This document shows positions 35,093-47,003 of a stretch of DNA of 64,000 nt, piece after piece (the stretch's first letter is position 1; each line of letters starts with the position of its first letter). Source of the stretch: Rhodocollybia butyracea (taxonomy: Eukaryota > Basidiomycota > Agaricomycetes > Agaricales > Omphalotaceae); the NCBI GenBank assembly GCA_015501585.1, contig JADNRY010000097.1, positions 146,821-210,820 on the forward strand, in the 5' to 3' direction. Below the pieces are notes generated by a model. It was not told the DNA's origin. It saw nothing but the letters and a program-made list of their open reading frames with translations, and ran no database searches. Made by a program: the position numbers and the translations under genes.

Positions 35093-35103
35093 TTATCTGA
35101 TAA
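35093..35103. promoter_or_regulatory. GATA-type iron-regulator site
   Basis: TTATCTGATAA, a perfect palindrome containing ATCTGATAA, 75-85 bp upstream of the siderophore transporter start. This matches ATCWGATAA, the consensus bound by fungal iron-responsive GATA repressors (Urbs1, SreA, Cir1 group). Two more GATA cores (TTATCTATC at about 35114, GATATC at about 35140) follow. Expected role: repression when iron is plentiful. Confidence 0.65.
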
Positions 35104-36376
35104 CGGAGAAATTTTATCTATCCAGCTTTTTATACTGATATCAGCCACGTTTCATTAAGATTGCCGAGGTTCCTGGATTTAATCGTTTGAGTACCATACT
35201 GTACCATACCTGGTGTAGTCGTGTGGAGCAGTCATGAATTTCGCGTAGAATTGGAGACGGGGTTGTAATTTCGAGGCTTTGGGGGGCTTCTTTGGTTTGA
35301 GGTTCCAGTCAGTGCAAGCGTTTTATAGATAGGGAAGAGCGTTATGGATATAGATCCAGTTTTTTTTTTCAATAGCGCCTTAGAGACCATGGTGAAGCGC
35401 TTAGCGAAGGTCGGAGTTCGACTGTGCAGGTACGCCTTATGGCGTCAACTCGTGCTTGGCACAGCTTGCTCTAAACCTTTCTCGGCCGTGCGGCGTGGCT
35501 TCTGTAAGAAGGCTGGAGTTTATACACAACAGGCAAGATTACAACCGTCCTTTTGGACCTTAGCGCAAGGCATGGGAACAGTCCTTTGCGATGAAATAGT
35601 TGCATTAGAGGTCTAGAGTACTTTTTAGTATCAAACCCACACGACAAAGACAACCACGAGGAGAGACTGCGATAGTGCTTCATCGCCGAATGAGGGAGGA
35701 ATTGGAACAGGTTTCGCCGAGAGTACCCAAGTCCAAAATACTATGAGATAAGGTCAATTGCTCAGGTACAAGTGTGAAGGAGTGCAGCTACACTAATCTT
35801 CACAGTTGGAAAACATGACCAGAGTCGGGGAAGATACAACACTGAAACTTTAACCAGCGAGACCCTACAAGACATGGTCAATGTACGACAAATTGGAATG
35901 AACAATGAACAGTTTACAGTTTACAACTAGTGTTGATGCCATTCAAAGATTTTCTTTTGGCGTACGCCTATGGGATCATCTGCGACTATGCCGAAATCAC
36001 CGTTGAAAAAGAGGATAGTAAGAAGAATGTCCACGTGAGTCATAGAATAAATCTCCGTGATGGTGTAATATGGAGCAACAGTTCCAACAGCGAGCATGGG
36101 GGTGTTACTTACCAGGAGGTTGCCAATCGGCGATAGTGGCAGGGCGTAGTTGTATAGCTAGCTGCGTTCCATGACCAGGAATCTGGGATATTGCATCAAT
36201 GCTCAAGCTGGAAAAGAGAAAGATAACAATAGCATGGAGGTATATTTAGAAGAACTTCGGGGATAAACGCACCGATTTGCGCAACTTGCACCTAACACCT
36301 CTCGTCCAATATGCCAGCCTGGTCGCAGTGTTATAATTCTCCACCTCGGTAGTCTTCAAGCGATCGGCTATACCCT
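35104..36376. other. Intergenic, no supported gene
   Basis: Frames at 35344-35616 and 35930-36136 are short and lack domains or matching exons. Confidence 0.3.
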
Positions 36377-36712
36377 TCACTGTTTCTTGAGGTCATTCAC
36401 ATATTGCTGAATGCTGGCCAAAGCGGTTAGAATGTCTTCAGCACCAGACTGATGAACTGCATCTGGATGCTTTCTGTCAGCATCAAAAACAAACAAAATC
36501 CACAACAACTCACGCATATTTTCAACTACAGTTCTCTTCGTCTGACCGCTAGTAAGAGTTGTATGATTCAGACTGGATTCAGATGAGGATTCTCTTCAAC
36601 TTGAAAGATATATTTCAACACGTAAGTTCTGAAGATCAAGCAAGTCCGAGACTCACCAAGCAGCGATTTCGGCGCCTTGGGTCTTGATAGAGCGGTTCAA
36701 TTCGGGTCGGCT
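36377..36712 (-). CDS. Small uncharacterised gene, start not found
   Basis: The minus strand reads IASRPELNRSIKTQGAEIAA, an intron (donor GTGAGT, acceptor TACTAG), GQTKRTVVENM, a second intron (donor GTGAGT, acceptor CTGACAG), then KHPDAVHQSGAEDILTALAS and IQQYVNDLKKQ with a stop at 36377-36379. Codon use and helical periodicity look real. There is no ATG in frame before IASRPEL, and the second join is one base out of phase (a G short before the donor). About 70 residues. Could be the end of a larger gene or a recent pseudogene; the family is not recognised. Confidence 0.35.
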
Positions 36713-38311
36713 GGCAATATTGGAGGGTAGAGGAAAGAGCGATCGAAGAGACGGAAAATCGTGCGCGTATTTTAGAATTTCAAATTTGGCAACTGACAAT
36801 CACATGCACTTGTGACGTCGTGACTGGTTTTGCGTGTTACGCGAGCGTCTTCATAGCTCTCTTAACATTGCTTCGACAATCGATGGATCGCAGTCTTTGA
36901 GCCCATATTATCCTTCGACATGTATCTGCCGCTTATTTCCATCTTAACGTACAACTGGCGATATACAAGCGATATATCAACTTGAATAGATATGAAGCTC
37001 CCGCTATACTATCCTCAAGCATGCTTATAGATACCTTCAAGGCCTACCCGGACGGTACTTAACGTCGGATACCTTGGTGAAATATTTGTTGAGTCTTGAA
37101 TAGCTTGACTCTCAGGATTCTTGTTATCATTATTCAGTCCCTCAGAGCACCGTTATTTAGATATCCTTTCCTATCATCAACCCCAGAATCACGCCGCGAC
37201 CTTGAATATGCACCGTGGGCCGGCTTTTTCTCTTTGTCGCACCATAGCCGTTATCAACATCGACACATGTACATGTATGTTCTCGTCGAGACTCTGATTC
37301 GGACTTTATCGACAACGCTGGACCGGTTGTTTCCCGAGTCAGGTTGAGTGAAGTCTCGTTATCTCTTACCAGCGAAAGGAGATTTTGTCAGATGATGATC
37401 AATTTGCAGGATTTGTGTTCATCGCTTGTATCGGAGGGTGCAAGGGCCTGTTCAGGCTTATGTGACGGGCGAACTAACATCTTACGAAGACCAAGTTCCT
37501 TGTGATCTTCTTGTGGTTGCCTTTCGTTGTTTATCAGTCTCGAGAAAAGCAAGATCTTGATGGTATGCCGACTGCTAAAGGAGTCCGGACTCGGAAAAGC
37601 ACAGAATATGGTCTTACTTTTATACCGTCACTTGATTCACGAAGGCCTCGGCAGATCATGTCTGCACGCGCACGCTTCCAGTACTTGAAGTAAGAGTAAG
37701 TATCTGACTGCTTATCGTCATAATTGGACAAGGTTTTCTGATTTTAGTGGCGTTTTACAGACTTTGACCGGAAAGAGGTGCGATAAATCAACGGTTTCTG
37801 GTCATACTACCTCTTTTCTGACCTAGTTGATACTTAGATTGAACGAAGACAAAGTACATCTCCCAGTTCACGTTTGCGCCCAGCTCACAAAGTGCCACTA
37901 GATCCCTCTCATCAAAGAAAATCGAGGAGCAACCAGGAGTTCCACCAGTACAGCAGCGGCTTATTTTTGGTGGAAGACAATTGTGCGTCCTTCTACGCGT
38001 CATCGTCATCCTCGGTATTCTACTGACCTATTTTTATTTAAACCTGATGACAAGACGGCACTTGAGGCCTCAAAACGGAGCGGGAGCTGTTCTACATATT
38101 GTTCTTGCTCTTCGCGGTGGACGATGAATCTGGCAACGCCCGTTACAGTGGTTCCTTCATCATAGAATCATGTACTTTTCGTCTGCTCTGTTTTAATACT
38201 ACTGCTGTCGTTTCAATGCTACTCGTCTTTATCGCATAATCGGGCACATAAAACGAGTACATAAATTAGGTACATATATGGTACGAAATACGAAAGATAG
38301 GTAACGAAGCT
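36713..38311. other. Intergenic, no supported gene
   Basis: Several frames of 60-83 codons on both strands (37096-37347, 37534-37731, 37983-38165) have no recognisable motifs. Possibly decayed genes. Confidence 0.3.
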
Positions 38312-39646
38312 TCAGTTCTTCAAGCTCTTCCGAGCTCTGTGCCTCTGCTTGCCATCCACGTCTCTGGCCCCTGTAGACGCGTTATTACTCTGATTATAGA
38401 ATATGCACATATGCACGACGGCTTACTGATCTGTTTTTAATCCTCTGATTCTTTATTCTCCGATTGAACCAGTCATCCGCCGTTACTCCAGGGGTCAGAG
38501 CCTCTCTTCGTTCATCGCTCGCCTTACTGACTGCTTCAGCGATCAAAGGACTTTCGTCTGATAAGGGTTGAAGTATGACAGAGTTACCAGGCCGAGTAAA
38601 AAAGACCTGGGACCAGCGTTCGAACGCAGCTTGAGCACCGGGAGGTGGACTGTATGGACATTGAGTGCTGAAGTTTTATCATAAGCAAGTGCACGTACAA
38701 GACCCGATGTATGTTTGAGCGGAGGATACCACCGCTTAGCAGGGCCAAAGCATCTCCGACATTACAGATTGCATGCCCCGGTACAGGCTGTAGGCGGCAT
38801 TGTATATGTTCAGTGCTTCCTTCAAGATGCATCAGTGTTCTAACCTTTACATACTGCCATTCTTCAACTCCAGGAGGCAAAACTTGCAATCCCCCAAGCC
38901 GATTGTGCAAGAAGCTCAAACTCCGAAATCGGTATGAGCCCCAAGCGCTTGTTTGCCAACAGGGAGGTTCTTTGGGGCCTTGATCGTCCGCGCCTCGCTT
39001 GCACTGTATTCATCAGAATGATGCTTCAACAATGTACCCTCAGGAAGCCCAAGTTTGTCGTTGAAGACCCTCAAGATAACATTGTTGATCTCGAGGGACT
39101 TTTTGACAAAAGGAACGATGGTAGAAACCATACGGTTGTTGACGGTGGAAGGGTAGGACCTTCGAGCCTGGTTAGGCCATGCCAACGCATCATCTTTGGC
39201 GATGTTGATGAATTCGATTTTATCGAGTTCTCCAGAGGCATCAACGGCGTTGGCTCCAGCAAACTTGTATCTTGAACACAGCAGATGTTTAATATTCAAG
39301 CAAAGGAAATGAGCGTTGAGCTCTCACCCAAACGAAGACCCTCCGTCCCCTTGCTCGTACTTCATCTTCTCTTCCATCGACAAAGCCATTGTTTCGGCTC
39401 CCATCTCAAACATTTGTTCGGCATCCTTATCAGCTCCATGGTTCTTCAAACTATGTAAACACATCAGTGTTGATACAGTGATAAAGTCATCGAATGAACT
39501 TACTACCAGAATCCGAGCAAAGTAGCAGCTTTCCACAATTCATCCATCTCCTTCTGGTCGCCTTTCTTGAGGAGTTCATAGTCCACAACCAAAAGCGGGT
39601 GCGTCGAGATGTTAGCCGGGAACTCGGGGAATGCAGTTGCAGGCAT
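38312..39646 (-). CDS. 2-oxoglutarate/Fe(II) dioxygenase (IPNS-like)
   Basis: Start at 39646 with MPATAFPEFPANISTHPLLV and DYELLKKGDQKEMDELWKAA, the usual N-terminal helix of isopenicillin-N-synthase-like enzymes. Next exons: SLKNHGADKDAEQMFEMGAE and FINIAKDDALAWPNQARRSY. The iron site is GAHTDFG (His, Asp) joined by an intron to SFLHNRLGGLQVLPPGVEEW; the distal His is in NVGDALALLSGGILRSNIHR. Later come RWSQVFFTRPGNSVI and a basic tail (GKQRHRARKSLKN) ending at 38312. The family uses 2-oxoglutarate and O2 to oxidise small molecules; many fungal members belong to secondary metabolism or detoxification, substrate unknown here. The usual RxS 2-oxoglutarate pair was not located with certainty because the exon after HRV is uncertain. 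About 380 residues. Confidence 0.8.
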
Positions 39647-39700
39647 GATAAGATTATCTATGTGGGAGAAAGATGGGAGTTATATGACGTGCACTTGTGC

Positions 39701-39709
39701 TTTTATACC
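39701..39709 (-). promoter_or_regulatory. TATA box of dioxygenase gene
   Basis: GTATAAAAG on the minus strand, about 55-63 bp before the ATG at 39646. Strong consensus. Confidence 0.55.
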
Positions 39710-39715
39710 TAGTCG

Positions 39716-39819
39716 TGAGTGCGGTTACCGACGGAAACGCTAGCAAATTCCCATAAGCCTGGTACTAGCTATAGTCTCATGAGTGCGGTTACCGACGGAA
39801 ACGCCAGCGAATTCTCATA
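39716..39819. repeat. Two 40-bp direct repeats in promoter
   Basis: TGAGTGCGGTTACCGACGGA and the following 20 bases occur at 39716-39755 and again at 39780-39819, with four or five differences and a 64-bp period. They start directly upstream of the TATA box of the dioxygenase gene and include GGTTACC and GACGGAAACG. They could be duplicated regulator sites. Confidence 0.75.
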
Positions 39820-39959
39820 GGATTCACAAGTCCAGTACTAATATATCGCTGAGCATTGTAAAGTTGCTTACCGTACTCCTGAGTTAATCGGCAGAGGATA
39901 AGTACGTCTATGATCAGTCGAAGATGTACAAACTCTGCGGATAATGATACATCTATCTA

Positions 39960-40706
39960 TCAGACTCTAGAAAAAAAAAGACTACTGATCAACGAAACAA
40001 TTTGCTCTTCGCGGAGACGAGCATCTTGATGGGAAACGACCAGTGAACAGTGAGTTTCGTTCCGACAGATCTAGTACAACAGGGTTAAGATGTAGTATGG
40101 ACATCGATAGCAGCTCACCTCTGTCTTTCCAGATGCAAACCTTCCACCTGCGGTAATGCTTCTGCTCACAATCCGAATAGGGTCGCCACTGGAGGCGAAA
40201 ATCAGAACAAGGGTTTGTGCAGGACAGGATACTTACAAGGCAGCAGGAGAATGAAAATCAATATTTATGGTTTGTGAAACAGTCATCTCTTGAGTTGCAT
40301 CCAGCACGTGGCCTTGTTCATTCTCTAAGTATTGTCTATCGTCTCTGAGGGAGCGGCTGAGCAGCTGGGAGGTAAGCAAGGTGTTGGACAACTTGGTGTT
40401 GTCCAAGCTGACGAGAAGGAACCACTTCTGCCTCATACTTAGTTCATGGCTACTGCGTTGGTTGTTGCTGACTGCGAGAAATTTACTAGTATGAGATTCG
40501 TCCACTTCCACGCTGGGCAGGGCCGAGACTGGCTGAGGTTGGCTGGATTTATATGTTGACCCAGAAACCAGCCACTTTTCAATATAAAAGCACAGACAAA
40601 CCCAGTGCAACTTCTCACTGGGCTTGAAGCTTTGTACTGTACTGTGTGACTGTACTCCTAACTTTATTCGCTTGAGCGCCTGATCGCCTTGAGCGCTTGA
40701 CATCAT
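39960..40706 (-). CDS. Uncharacterised protein (about 210 aa)
   Basis: Exon 1 runs from the ATG at 40706 (MMSSAQGDQALKRIKLG) through HELSMRQKWFLLVSLDNTKL and LLSRSLRDDRQYLENEQGHV to INIDFHSPAA, a stretch of about 157 open codons. An intron (donor GTAAGTATCC, acceptor CGCCTCCAG) joins in phase to FGDPIRIVSRSITAGGRFAS and GKTE. A second intron (donor GTGAGC, acceptor TACTAG) leads to ICRNETHCSLVVSHQDARLR and EEQIVSLISSLFF with a stop at 39960-39962. The joins keep phase, which supports the model. A start at the second MRQKW Met is also possible. No family recognised; alternating strands suggest a beta-rich fold. It is divergently placed with the DENND6-like gene (49 bp between starts). Confidence 0.5.
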
Positions 40707-40754
40707 CAGCAACAATCAACAATGTAATTTTGCACCTTGTCCTCCACTCCCATC

Positions 40755-43210
40755 ATGCCCAAGCCAACTCTTCAGCTGGACAACAGTTATGAAGAAGAAC
40801 TCGACGTTAGTGAAGCTGGGACAGGCTCTTCCATTCTCTCCGTCTCTTCTTCCCTCTACGCCTCCTCTTCCTCCCCACAAACTCCCAAGAAATCCTTCGT
40901 CCTCCCACCACTCAGGCCTTCGAAACACATATCCAGAAAATCAAGTCTCGGTCAACTACAAATCCAAATTCCTCCAAGTTCTCCGTCCTCTCCTGACCTC
41001 ACTAATAATAATAAAATTCACGGTTTCCATCGACCTCCTGGGTTGACACGTTCAGCTACTTTACCCAAGGTTCAGCCGCAAAGCAAGAGTGATAGGCTGA
41101 TAGCTGATTTGGAAGCTTTAGAAGTTGATTCAGGGGTTTTGGAGAAGATACGGCGGTGGATCTTGGCGATAGCTGTTGGTGCGTAGTTACGATACTTCTA
41201 GCCCTTGTTTCTTTGAGATCGGTTTTGACGCGTTTTTGTTTGTAGTAAATTTCAATATTGATGAAGGCCCAGTGGTAGATGGAGTCTGGCCACCGCTTGT
41301 TCTATTTCCGAAAGAATCGGAAAACATGTTAGTTCTTTCTCTCTCATGAAGCTATCCACTTATCTGCGGCAATCCAGAGCATTCGGTGCATTTCCTGACT
41401 CTCTTCAATTCGACGAAGGTTCCCAGATTCATTCCTTCCGAATCCGCGGTGAGAAGATCTCGGTTTCAAGCGAGAAACGGCCTGCAAGTATCGATGGATT
41501 CATATATGGATTCTCACATTTCACCCAAAAGAGGGATCCTACATCTAAACGAGGTTATGAACAGGTGAGATTTGTGCCTCCTTGTATTCCTCAAGAGGCC
41601 ACCAACGAGTCCAATATACAGCGTTCAGTCGTCATTTTGACCTCGCATCCCTACCCCGCTTTCTTCTCAGCCATCTTGTCGATATTCGGACCCTTGTTCC
41701 AAGAACATGGTGCACCAATGCTCGAAGCCGCATGTCATAATATCGCTACCTGGTACGCGACTCTTTTCCTTTTCTCCTTTCGTTTTACCATTCCTTAAAG
41801 AAGGCCAGACCCGACTCTTGGATCATCACTTGAGATTGGATTCCTAGGAACGGTTTTTCATGTCGAGATTCCTCATTCCGGAGACGACGCACAGCAATTA
41901 AGTGGGATTTCGCTCCGGGAACAGTTTAATCCCAAGACTCATGTAAGTCTGTCTCTGTTTTTCATAGAAGACTAAGTTGAACGTCTCGTCCTCAGATTCT
42001 CGCATCGGCCCCGCCTTTCATCCCACCGCCGCTTTTACTGTTCGAGGCTAGCCTGTCACATTTATGGACGATATGGGAGTGTGTCGTACTTTGTGAACCG
42101 ATATTACTGTTTGGTTCTTCGCCTGCGCAGACGAGTCAAGCTGCGTGGTGGTTTCGAGATATTTTACGTCCGGTACGTTCGTTCGTTATTCCCTAATCTT
42201 GTGTTGACTCGTTTCGTTTGTCCTAGTTACCCCTCGCTGGAGACTTCCGACCGTATTTCACAATTCACGACAAGGACCACTCGCTATTCGTCAATAAGCT
42301 CCCGCCTAAACCTGGTCTAATCCTTGGGGTAACTAATCCCTATTTTGATCGTTCGTGTTCGCACTGGCCGCATATCTTAAGTCTTGGTCGACATATCCCG
42401 TACGTTGGCCCCGTTTCTATTATGAGACTTCTGTGTATGTTGTTTGCTAACTCGATTGTAGACCTAATACAGCCACTAAGACGACGACGGCAACTGCTAC
42501 ACCAGGACCGCCCCCCGGATGGACAACAAAGCTGCATAAGCGGTATATTTCGAAAGATCGTGGGCTTTTGAAGCAGCTTGAGGAGGCTTGTCGGAGCTCT
42601 GAGCGACAGAGTACGTGCATTCTTACCGCCTTTTACCGCCTCTTACCACGTATTCTCTCCTCTCCTCTCTCTGTTCCCCTCCCCTTGGGCTCGGTTACAC
42701 GCAGAAATCGACGCTTCCCTCGCCCTCCGACTCCATTTCTGCTCACGCACGAACGAGCTTCTTATACCACTCACGCGATACCTTCATACACTTATACCCA
42801 CACCGGTTGAGGTCGCCAAGATGGATACGGACCATGGCTTGAAGAGGGGTGCTATGGATAAGGCTGCTCAGGGTACGAAGGGTACTAAGCCTCTCCGACT
42901 AAAACCCTTCAACGACGTGAATTTTTTCGCGTCGTTGAAGGCTCATGGGAGTACGTTGCCGTTTAGATCGGGGAGGAAAAGGACGGAGTTCTATGAGAGG
43001 TGGGTTATCGTTTTGTTTTGTCGTTGTCTTCTCATTTCGTTCGGTATCTTGTTTCTGTGTTTATCTGATGTTTCCTTGATTTCATTTCGCTCGGCTCGGC
43101 TAAATTTTGATTTATACAGATGGCTAAAGACTCCGGCTTTTGGGTTGTGGTTGGCGCAGCAGGAGAGTATTGTACAAGATGTTTTGAATGATAGCGTTGC
43201 TCATATATAA
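40755..43210 (+). CDS. DENND6-like protein (DENN-domain Rab exchange factor)
   Basis: About ten exons. Exon 1 from the ATG at 40755 (MPKPTLQLDNSYEEELDVSE) is Ser/Pro-rich, then LIADLEALEVDSGVLEKIRR. The N-terminal longin/uDENN part follows: NFNIDEGPVVDGVWPPLVLF, FGAFPDSLQFDEGSQIHSFR and SIDGFIYGFSHFTQKRDPTS. The cDENN part reads RSVVILTSHPYPAFFSAILS, PPFIPPPLLLFEASLSHLWT, IWECVVLCEPILLFGSSPAQ, ITNPYFDRS-like VTNPYFDRSCSHWPHILSLG, and a helical dDENN tail (LKTPAFGLWLAQQESIVQDV) to the stop at 43208-43210. This order matches DENND6 (FAM116) proteins, guanine-nucleotide exchange factors for Rab GTPases in endosomal recycling. Two fragments of the same gene lie elsewhere in this window (28960-29060 and 56851-57166). 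No lesions seen. Confidence 0.8.
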
Positions 43211-43291
43211 TGATTTTTCGTTGCTTACTTTTACTATGTTCGACTAACTTTCCAACGCTTTCCAACACACCAAGTCGCGTCGCCTCGTTGG

Positions 43292-43561
43292 TCATTCAAG
43301 AAGGTAAGCCTTAGCATCCCTTTTCCGCCGCTGCATTGGCGCATTAGCACCCGGTTCTTCTTCTCCAACTGATGCATTGATACTTTGCATTCCTGTTTCC
43401 AGATTTGTTTCTTTCCACTCCAATTCCACTCCGCTGGTGCCTAGCGCAATCGTGCGATCGCCATCGATAAGTTCGACAAGTGCCAGGCGCCAGAGTTCCA
43501 AGTCCGCGCAAATGGCACGTGTTGCACTTCGGAGTGCTGGGCGTGCAAGTCGGACTTTCTA
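43292..43561 (-). CDS. Unassigned exon, minus strand
   Basis: A 90-codon open stretch after an acceptor-like AAACTAG (43562) reads KVRLARPALRSATRAICADL, LELWRLALVELIDGDRTIAL and GTSGVELEWKETNLETG, ending AKAYLLE and a stop at 43292-43294. It looks like true coding sequence, probably the last exon of a small gene whose upstream exon may be VDGIALTLLLKNTIRN (about 43583-43635). Family unknown. It runs tail-to-tail with the DENND6-like gene. Confidence 0.35.
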
Positions 43562-43639
43562 GTTTCTGAGGATGCGACACTAGATTTCTGATGGTGTTTT
43601 TGAGAAGGAGCGTCAGGGCTATTCCATCAACGTAGTACG

Positions 43640-44559
43640 CGCACGGATTCAGAGCGTTTTTTTCTTCGTTTCCGCTGCCTGCACATCCGATAGCGCATCC
43701 GATAGCAGAGTCGGGCTTGTGCAATAATAATGTAAGTTTTTTTTTGTCTTATACGCGCACTTTGTGTCTGCCGTGCTAACTTCCAAAGCGCGTACCAAAA
43801 TAATGGACCTGTCAAAAGTTCATGGTTATGGTGACTTCATTCAAGTAAGTAAGTATGTATGGAAGAATAAATAATTTTTCCAGCATATGACCTATCAAGC
43901 TATCAAGTTGCTCGGAGCCTACGCCGCTTAAGCTTCACCGCCGGGGGAATTCGAAGTTCGAGCGATGGTTTTTTTGGGTGAGTTAGCAGGGTAAATTCGG
44001 GAGGTCGAGATATGGAGGTATACAGGGAAAGAGAAAAGAAATATCGGATGCTCTGGGATGCAGCATATGAAACCAAGTTCATTGCAGCTGGGCCGCGAAT
44101 TGTGTTACGTCCTCGTACCTTTTCTAGACCCTGTGCGAATCTCAGAAGTTCAAAGCGCCCAAGCGCTCGGCGCCAGCGCCAGCTCGTGCAGCGAAACTCT
44201 GTACCTCCTAATACATGGCTCTCCCGGTACAGTAACGTCTTGAATTTAAAGCTCAAAAAACACTAGCCAATATAGATTCTATGTAAGTACAATCTGGGTT
44301 TTCCAAGTAACAAAAACGGAGGCTCCGCGCCGGAGACCCTCGCAACTTCGATTTTAGTTCAGATCCCATTCTCGGCGATCTTCTGTCTTCTTTGCATAGT
44401 GACCCCAAGCCGCTCGCGGCCTGCCTTGTAGGGGCGGTCGTGGGACCTACACTTCTCTCTTACTTAAAACCAGGTTACGCCTTTACTCGTTACTTTGGAT
44501 TTCTTACAGCAAAACTCTCCAACGCGCTCTTTTTCTAACTCTTTTGTTCATCTTTCGAA
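43640..44559. other. Unresolved stretch
   Basis: A plus-strand start at 43803 (MDLSKVHGYGDFIQ, donor GTAAGTAAG) and frames at 44012-44266 may belong to a small or broken gene, but I could not close a model. The last 250 bp are the promoter side of the next gene. Confidence 0.25.
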
Positions 44560-47003
44560 ATGTCCAGTCTTAATCTCGACAATACGTACGCCGTGGACTT
44601 GTCTGTTCTACTCTGATTCTCAATCTTTTTCTAGGTTTGGCGCAGCGTTCATCGGCGCGTCCGTAGCTGGCTTTCTCCTTGGTCGTTCGTACACCCCATC
44701 GTGTTGGAAATCTGGGAGGGATACTCATCGTCTCGTAGTCTCCGTCTTCCAGGCCCACATTTACTTTCAATACAACAACGATAAACCTATCGTTCGCACC
44801 CTGGTGAGCTCTAGTTATGAGTTGTCCTATGCGTTTACTGACGATCTTCGCGTCTTCGTTGTAGGTTGGAATGGTTGTTTTCTTTGACTTTGTTCATCAA
44901 GCGTTGATTCTACACACTGGTCCGTATGCCCACCTCCACTCGAACTCCTGCCTTTTTTATACTCATCGTTCACTCAAAGTCTACTGGTATGTGGTCAAAA
45001 ATTACTATAACCCTGCCAACCTCGCTCTGGTTGTATGGTGAGTCTATCCAATTTTCCTCGTCTTCTCTAAGTACTAAAAAAACACCTAGGAGTCTCTTGG
45101 TACGCATGTTCTTCCTCTCCACAACGCCGTTACCTCGCTAACCGATTATCAAGGCCGAAGTAATCTTCAACGTGGGTGGCACTCTTTAGACCGTATCGCC
45201 TCATTTCCACTAACTAAATTTCATTTCCACAGGGGTTCGCCGCTGTATGCGTTCAAAGGTTAGTTTCCCTTGCGTCTTGCGCTAGGTCGTCTCTCTGCGT
45301 TAGGTTACTTTACTTACCCAACGTTGTAACGTTTACCTAGCTTCCTGAACTGGCGGATTTGGAGACGTGAGTATTTCTAGTTCACTTTGACCGCTGTGCT
45401 GACATCCCATATCCTACAGTGAGCAAGTTCAATATCTGGGCCACTGGAACAGTGGTGGGTCGCTTCGTTTGGTATCATGAGTTATTTCATCGAGTAATGT
45501 ATTCGTAGGCTATGCTCGTTTTTGGAGAATTCGGTGAGCCTACTGTTCCTTTCTTTCCTTATGTCTTGTTAACTTGTGCTATTAGGTTGTGTTATTGGTA
45601 CGTCCATCCCTCTTGGAGACTCCACCCTTCACGGCTCACCGATCCTGTATCTTTTTCCAATAAAGCTTTCGGGATTATCGCGTACGTACGCTACCACCTG
45701 GTAATCCAAAATCACGCTAAAACCCTGATATAGGCTAGTCCGTGTTCGTACTTTCGAGGAACTGGCTGTCGAATTGAAGGTGCGCTGCTCTTATACGGTC
45801 CACTGAATTCTTACTTACCCCGAAACTTTAGGGACTCTCAATAACTGTCAATGCTCTCGCCGCCGCTGGAGACGTTCTCATAGCCGCTATCCTCTCGTTC
45901 TTGTTGCAGGGATCGAAGACCGGGTTCCGAAGGCGAGTTTTCTTTCTTCGTTGGATGGTGTGTACTTACTATGGCTTGACTAATTAATTACAGGTCTGAT
46001 TCAATGTTAAACACGCTGGTACGTTCCATCGCGGCACATACTTTGATTCAGGTTACTCATTCGAGATTGTAGACTCTTTATGCAGTTAACACCGGTATGC
46101 TGACGAGGTAAGTCGTAACCCTATGTCCTCAAAACGGTCCCTCGACTTAACTTGGCATCTGAAAGCTTGTGTGCCGTGGCGTCGTTGATCTCGGTAAGCA
46201 ATCCCGTCTCGAGGCTTGCGCCTTCGTTCCTTTGTTTTCTATTTACTGAATTTGATTTCTGAAGATCGTTGCTGCTCCAAACACATTCATCTACATCGCG
46301 TTTTTCTTCTGCATGGGTCGCCGTAAGTCGTTATCAGCTACCTGGCATTCAAGTAAACTGACGATATTATTTACCTATCTGTTTATTAAAAGTCTACACC
46401 AACTCCTTGCTTGCCACTCTCAACGCTCGCAAAGCAATCCGTGAACGCGGTGACAATGTGCATAGCACCATTGGCGGAAATTTTTCTCTTTCGTTCAAGA
46501 GCATTGCGAAACCTGCGTCGTCGTTGTTGTCTTGGACGTCAAAGGTACGTAAAGATGTAGTTATATTCCTGCTCGTCTGTCCCTGCTTCTTCATTCCCCC
46601 ATCTTCATCTCCTCCGTTGCTCGTCCATTCCTCCTCTGTCGCTTCTCTATTCCTTCAGCCGTGATTTACCGATTCACCAATTCCACAGCACACGCCTGAA
46701 GATGACCCCATCTCAACCGGTGTATCTGTACAGGTTACTAGGGAAATCAGGTCTCAAGATTATGGTCGACAAACTGGCTCGAAGAATTCACGTTCAGAAG
46801 AGGAGGAGGAGTATGAGCTGGAGGAATCGTCTGTGAACCTTTCGCATGCGGTATGTATAACCTATCTCTCAAGTGCAGATTTCGAGTCGCTGGTTTCTGG
46901 TGTTTCGGTTTGATTCTCGAAGTCATCATACTCACCGTGATTTTTTTAGGACCTGGACTCGAGCATCAGTCTGCCTCAAAAGGCTCATATCGAGGTGGTT
47001 TGA
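44560..47003 (+). CDS. DUF6534-type seven-helix membrane protein
   Basis: A heavily split gene (more than 15 exons, some under 30 bp). Exon 1 encodes MSSLNLDNT and joins in phase to FGAAFIGASVAGFLLG; then HIYFQYNNDKP, VGMVVFFDFVHQALILHT, VYWYVVKNYYNPANLAL, SLLAEVIFN, GFAAVCVQ, FLNWRIWR and LSKFNIWATGTVVG follow, the helix order of the basidiomycete DUF6534 family. Later helices include SITVNALAAAGDVLIAAILS, TLYAVNTGMLTSLCAVASLI and FIYIAFFFCMGRVYTNSLLA, then TLNARKAIRE and a cytosolic tail (SLSFKSIAKPASSLLSW, SEEEEEYELEESSVNLSHA), ending SISLPQKAHIEVV at 47001-47003. The family is a multi-pass plasma-membrane group of unknown ligand, often multicopy in mushrooms. No lesions seen. Confidence 0.8.
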
